Positions 22,009-25,276 of a DNA stretch of 25,276 bases are shown here, piece by piece (position 1 is the first letter of the stretch; each line of letters begins with the position of its first letter). The notes below the pieces were generated by a model. That model had not been told where the DNA came from. It did not search any database and was given only the letters and a program-made list of their open reading frames with translations. Origin of the DNA: UBA2798 sp046289975 (GTDB taxonomy: Bacteria; Bacteroidota; Bacteroidia; Flavobacteriales_D; UBA2798); assembly GCA_046289975.1 (NCBI GenBank), contig JBKBUQ010000023.1, forward strand, positions 1 through 25,276, given 5' to 3'. A program made the translations under genes and the position numbers.

Positions 22009-23184
22009 TCATGAAAAATAGAAATAATCCGAAAATGGTTTATGCTTGAATTTTTTGCGTTGACGAACGCTTTCTATGAAGTGATGAATCAATTTCACAT
22101 GGCGAACATAGCCGTTAATTTGATCGTAAAGAGCAGAAGAATCGGCTTGAGGGATTTCATTTATAAAGAAATAGCGCTGCATATAAATAGCGGTGTAGCT
22201 ATTGTGCGCAAATGCTGTTTTAAAGGATGTGTGAACCATCAGGTCTGTTCCGGATGACGCAAAAAAATCAAATTTTCCGGCACGCTCTGTGGCTGCAAAA
22301 AGCAATATCGGTATAGCAATTTTCTTTTTTTTAATTTTCAGGGCTTCGTAAACATGTGGCCATTTGTCTTTTATTTCGGAGCTATCCGATTTGAACTCGA
22401 TAGTAGTTTCCATTGAAACAAATGCTTTAACCGGACCGGCTTCATTTAAAAAACACCAGCCCTCCTGAGCTCCCCACCTGTGACCAATAAAAAACACATC
22501 GCTTTTTCCGGATAATTGATAAGCAAAATCAATTACAGTTTTTGCTGCGCTTTGATCATGGATGTAGTTTTTTTCCAGATCGTAAGGTAATAAACCAAAA
22601 GGTGAATTCCTGTAAGGCAGATGAAAATTTGCAGAAATGAAAATATAGCCTTGAGACGCAAAGTACTCCGCCATTAGGTAATTCTCATCAGAAAATCCTC
22701 GTGATCCGTGGTGGTATACAATTACAGGATACTTTGTAATGGAAGAAGATTCGGATTGTGATGTTCTTGTTTCCACATTTTGAATCTTTGTAAGGATATC
22801 TTCAGGTGAAAAATTTCCATACTTCAATTCATTATCGTTTCTGATGTCGTATAGAATGCAATCTCTTAGTATGCTTTCATCACAATGCTTGTTCAGTACT
22901 TTGTAAACTGAATCCAGCTCTTTTGGGGTTTTAGTAGTGCGTAAATCTGAAAATCGCAGGTATTGTTTTGTGCTTACCTTCTTATTCGGAAGCCAAACCT
23001 GCACAAACAATGGTGAGCTTCCGGAATAGCCATACTGATTGTAAATTTTATGCTGATCATAAATAATTGTATCAAAAAAAGCAACGCGGTATTTTCCAAG
23101 AGGAAGGAAATCGTAATAGGATGACTGGGCAAACAGTGAAATGGACCTGATTAGAAAAAAGAAAATGAAATATTTTTTGATCAT
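22009..23184 (-). CDS. Secreted alpha/beta-hydrolase-like protein with altered nucleophile elbow (391 aa)
   Basis: Residues 1-20 are a signal peptide (ending SLFAQ), so the protein acts in the periplasm or outside. The fold resembles alpha/beta hydrolases of the platelet-activating-factor acetylhydrolase/dienelactone hydrolase kind: PVIVYHHGSRGF (153-164) looks like the oxyanion-hole strand-loop, and SDVFFIGHRWGAQEGW (228-243) is the nucleophile-elbow region. The usual G-x-S-x-G serine is Arg236 (codon AGG at 22479-22477). Either the enzyme is catalytically dead or it uses another residue. Later strand PILLFAATERAG and a His-rich C terminus (HVKLIHHF) are present. It stands alone, 65 bases downstream of the DUF2200 stop. 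Function is otherwise unknown. Confidence 0.75.
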   Translation of the reverse strand: MIKKYFIFFFLIRSISLFAQSSYYDFLPLGKYRVAFFDTIIYDQHKIYNQYGYSGSSPLFVQVWLPNKKVSTKQYLRFSDLRTTKTPKELDSVYKVLNKHCDESILRDCILYDIRNDNELKYGNFSPEDILTKIQNVETRTSQSESSSITKYPVIVYHHGSRGFSDENYLMAEYFASQGYIFISANFHLPYRNSPFGLLPYDLEKNYIHDQSAAKTVIDFAYQLSGKSDVFFIGHRWGAQEGWCFLNEAGPVKAFVSMETTIEFKSDSSEIKDKWPHVYEALKIKKKKIAIPILLFAATERAGKFDFFASSGTDLMVHTSFKTAFAHNSYTAIYMQRYFFINEIPQADSSALYDQINGYVRHVKLIHHFIESVRQRKKFKHKPFSDYFYFS

Positions 23185-23249
23185 GGTCAGGTAATTTGCA
23201 GATTTATTTTCAGTTGTGATTCATCCATGTTTTCTGACAAAATGTGTTG

Positions 23250-23615
23250 TTATTCTTGTCGTAAGATCTTCTCCATTTTCTTTCCTTTTGCCAGCTCATC
23301 AACCAGTTTATCGAGGTAGCGGACTTGTTTGGTAAGGGTGTTTTCGATTTCTTCGATACGATAGCCACAGATCACTCCAGTAATTTTATGGGCAAGAGGA
23401 TTTAGTCTTGCTTTATTAAAGAAGGCTTCAAAATTCACTTTTTGATCGATTAGATCACGTAGTTTTTTTTCGTCATAACCGGTAAGCCATTCAATAACCT
23501 GATGCAATTCTTCTTTTGTGCGTCCCTTACGTTCAACTTTTGTAACATAGTGAGGATATACCGCTGCAAAAGTCAATTTTGCAATTTTTTCATTGTGTTC
23601 CGGAGTCGTAATCAT
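23250..23615 (-). CDS. DUF2200 family protein (121 aa)
   Basis: A small soluble protein matching DUF2200 along its full length: EHNEKIAKLTFAAVYPHYV at the N terminus, KGRTKEELHQVIEWLTGY, ITGVICGYRIEEIE, and the strongly conserved end VRYLDKLVDELAKGKKMEKIL. The biochemical role of the family is not known. There is no signal peptide or membrane segment. It starts 1 base after the stop of the DUF1801 gene, so the two are one transcription unit and probably translationally coupled. Confidence 0.9.
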   Translation of the reverse strand: MITTPEHNEKIAKLTFAAVYPHYVTKVERKGRTKEELHQVIEWLTGYDEKKLRDLIDQKVNFEAFFNKARLNPLAHKITGVICGYRIEEIENTLTKQVRYLDKLVDELAKGKKMEKILRQE

Positions 23616-23616
23616 G

Positions 23617-24009
23617 TTATTTCAAGCGTTCAAGTTTTCCTTTTCGTTTGATCAGGTTTTTATAATCCCATTGGATGTCCATTGATTTTTTCAGCCATCG
23701 TTTGAGGTTTTTCACATCAATTTCAGAAACATCGTTATAAAAAACAGAAGCGTCTTTAAACTTTTCTCCTCTTACCGATAAACACTCTTCCTCAAAATCT
23801 GCACCGCTCCAAAACATTAATCGAATTCCTTTTTTTTGTTTGCTATAGCCAACAATGGGGTTTTCATCAATAAACCAAACCGGATGCGCATGCCAGATTT
23901 TATTTTCCTGTTTTTTCAGAACGGAATTAATTGTTTGTTCAAGTAATTCACAGATTTTCTGTTCAGAATTTTCCAGACGTGAATGATAGGATTGAATTTC
24001 CGGATGCAT
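23617..24009 (-). CDS. DUF1801 family protein (130 aa)
   Basis: A small cytosolic protein with a DUF1801/YdhG-like fold pattern: an N-terminal helix (LENSEQKICELLEQTINSVL), the strand segment KIWHAHPVWFIDENPIVGYSKQKKGIRLMFWSG and an acidic helix-rich C terminus (DVKNLKRWLKKSMDI). Members of this family are common, and their molecular function is poorly defined. It is the first gene of a two-gene unit with the DUF2200 gene. It lies 85 bases downstream of murF, with a weak hairpin between them. No promoter close to consensus was found. Confidence 0.82.
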   Translation of the reverse strand: MHPEIQSYHSRLENSEQKICELLEQTINSVLKKQENKIWHAHPVWFIDENPIVGYSKQKKGIRLMFWSGADFEEECLSVRGEKFKDASVFYNDVSEIDVKNLKRWLKKSMDIQWDYKNLIKRKGKLERLK

Positions 24010-24065
24010 TGTCAGTTGGATTTTGTAGTATGAAAGTTACGAAAAAAAATCAATTATAGGAAAAT

Positions 24066-24085
24066 TCAGATAGATAACTATCTGA
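24066..24085 (-). terminator. Possible weak terminator downstream of murF
   Basis: Perfect 8-bp stem TCAGATAG / CTATCTGA with a 4-base loop, 9 bases past the murF stop on the - strand. It is followed by only ATTTTCC, so termination would be partial; it could instead be a binding palindrome in front of the DUF1801 gene. Confidence 0.4.
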
Positions 24086-24094
24086 TGATTTGTT

Positions 24095-25276
24095 TTAGAT
24101 CACATCAAGCAATCCTTCCAGTCGCATACCTCTTGATCCTTTTATCAGGATGTGGTATTGTTGAAATGGATGTTCTCCAATAAATTTTTTTGCTGCTGCA
24201 GTATCCTGAAAGTGAAGCAGCGATGCATCTTTTATCTGTGATCCAAACAAAGGCCCCACAAAAGCGCCTTTTAATCCGAGTTGCCTGCTCAGTTCTATCA
24301 TCGACAGATGTTCTTCCGGAGACGCATCTCCCAATTCTAACATATCGCCAATAATGAAGAATTTATTTTCCGCCTTCATTTCCGCAAAATTTTCAAGCGC
24401 AACACGCATACTTGAAGGGTTGGCGTTGTATGCGTCCAGAATCAATGTGTTGCTTCCTTTTTGAAGAATCTGCGAACGGTTGTTTTCTGGGACATATTTT
24501 TCCAGTCCGGCTTTTATCTGCTGCAGACTCAAGCCAAAGTATTTTCCCACCGCCGCTGCAGCAAGCGCATTATCGAAATTGTATTTTCCAACAATCTGTG
24601 TTTTTACCGAAATACTTTTTCCGTTTTCTGCTATTTCCATTTCCAGAAAGGGATTCGCGCCTTTGTTTATTCCACGCATATAATTCCCTTCCCCGTGACC
24701 ATATAATTTCCTGTTCATGCCTTCCGACATTTCCATCAGCACTTCGGAATCTGCATTTACAAAAGCTAAAAAATTACCGGTGCGTAAAAAGTCATAGAGC
24801 TCGCCTTTTCCTTTTTTAATCCCCTCAACACCCCCAAATCCCTCAATGTGAGCTTTCCCGATATTTGTTATTAATCCGAATTCGGGAAGTGCAATTCTGC
24901 TAAGAGCTGCAATTTCTTTTTGGTGATTAGCGCCCATTTCGATTATTGCAAATTCATGTTCCGGGCGAATGGCCAATAATGTAAGAGGTACACCAATATG
25001 ATTGTTTAAGTTTCCACTTGTAGCAAGCGTGTTGAACTGTTCCGAAAGGACAGCATGCATCAACTCTTTCGTGGTCGTTTTTCCATTGCTGCCTGTTAAG
25101 GCCAGTACGGGGATTTTTAGTTGTTGACGATGGTACTTTGCCAATTCCTGCAATGTGGTTAGAACATCTTTAACCAGAAAAAAGCGATTGTCTTTTACTA
25201 CATTGGGATCGTCCACCACCGCCATTGCGCATCCTTGTTCAAGCGCTTGTTCTGCAAATTGATTGGCATCAAAATT
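24095..25276 (-). CDS. murF: UDP-N-acetylmuramoyl-tripeptide--D-Ala-D-Ala ligase (N-terminus outside the window)
   Basis: A cytosolic ATP-dependent ligase that adds D-Ala-D-Ala to the UDP-MurNAc-tripeptide, the last cytosolic step of the peptidoglycan stem peptide. The frame is open to the right edge, so the 5' end is missing; 393 residues are visible and the ATG at 25225-25223 is internal (the upstream codons read AEQALEQGCA, typical of the MurF N-terminal domain). The P-loop is VLALTGSNGKTTTKELMHA, followed by SGNLNNHIGVPLTLL, IIEMGANHQKEI and the central-domain NIGKAHIEGFG. The C-terminal domain has ILDAYNANPSSMRVALENF and GDMLELG, which are MurF hallmarks and separate it from MurC/D/E. 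Its neighbour to the left is the DUF1801/DUF2200 unit. Confidence 0.95.
   Translation of the reverse strand, partial: NFDANQFAEQALEQGCAMAVVDDPNVVKDNRFFLVKDVLTTLQELAKYHRQQLKIPVLALTGSNGKTTTKELMHAVLSEQFNTLATSGNLNNHIGVPLTLLAIRPEHEFAIIEMGANHQKEIAALSRIALPEFGLITNIGKAHIEGFGGVEGIKKGKGELYDFLRTGNFLAFVNADSEVLMEMSEGMNRKLYGHGEGNYMRGINKGANPFLEMEIAENGKSISVKTQIVGKYNFDNALAAAAVGKYFGLSLQQIKAGLEKYVPENNRSQILQKGSNTLILDAYNANPSSMRVALENFAEMKAENKFFIIGDMLELGDASPEEHLSMIELSRQLGLKGAFVGPLFGSQIKDASLLHFQDTAAAKKFIGEHPFQQYHILIKGSRGMRLEGLLDVI

Overview
The window is from a Bacteroidota chromosome (Flavobacteriales/Chitinophagales-like). The evidence is two giant secreted proteins that combine SprB-type repeats, PKD domains and a gliding-motility-associated C-terminal sorting domain typical of type IX secretion (T9SS) cargo. 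Further support comes from Bacteroidota-style promoters (TTG ~19 bp TAnnTTTG), few Shine-Dalgarno sequences, a Bacteroidota lipoprotein family (DUF6263-like), and the gene order exbB-exbD-tonB-like-folC.

Layout. (1) 1-10050: two tandem paralogous adhesins on the + strand. The first is cut by the window start and the second is a complete 2072-aa protein. A small secreted hypothetical protein lies between them on the - strand. (2) 10103-12188: small housekeeping-type genes, namely a two-TM protein divergent from a DUF3467 protein, a hotdog thioesterase, and a methionine-rich lipoprotein. (3) 12317-14381: a four-gene redox operon (pirin with an N-terminal export-like extension, DUF2798 membrane protein, NADPH-dependent FMN reductase, and a Fer4_19+CDGSH double Fe-S protein). 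It is driven by a very good promoter overlaid with a palindrome and direct repeats that look like an operator. (4) 20006-14382 (- strand): anmK, a Glu/Leu-type dehydrogenase, then exbB, exbD, a TonB-like transducer and folC. (5) 20078-21220: an acyl-CoA dehydrogenase, followed by a strong terminator. (6) 21426-25276 (- strand): PaiA-like acetyltransferase, an alpha/beta hydrolase-like secreted protein lacking its nucleophile serine, a DUF2200/DUF1801 pair, and murF running off the right edge.

How the parts work together. The adhesins would be exported by T9SS (encoded elsewhere) and displayed or released. ExbB/ExbD/TonB energise outer-membrane transport. AnmK recycles and MurF builds peptidoglycan precursors. 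The pirin operon looks like a regulated response to electrophile, quinone or redox stress.

The most interesting sequence signal is in the SprB repeats. Besides an invariant cysteine pair, a second cysteine pair is present or absent strictly together in all 24 repeats I could read (11 with both, 13 with neither, none with one), which predicts a second disulfide. The two adhesins are also collinear repeat by repeat, and the larger one shows a four-repeat super-unit. No tRNA, rRNA, CRISPR array or insertion sequence was seen.
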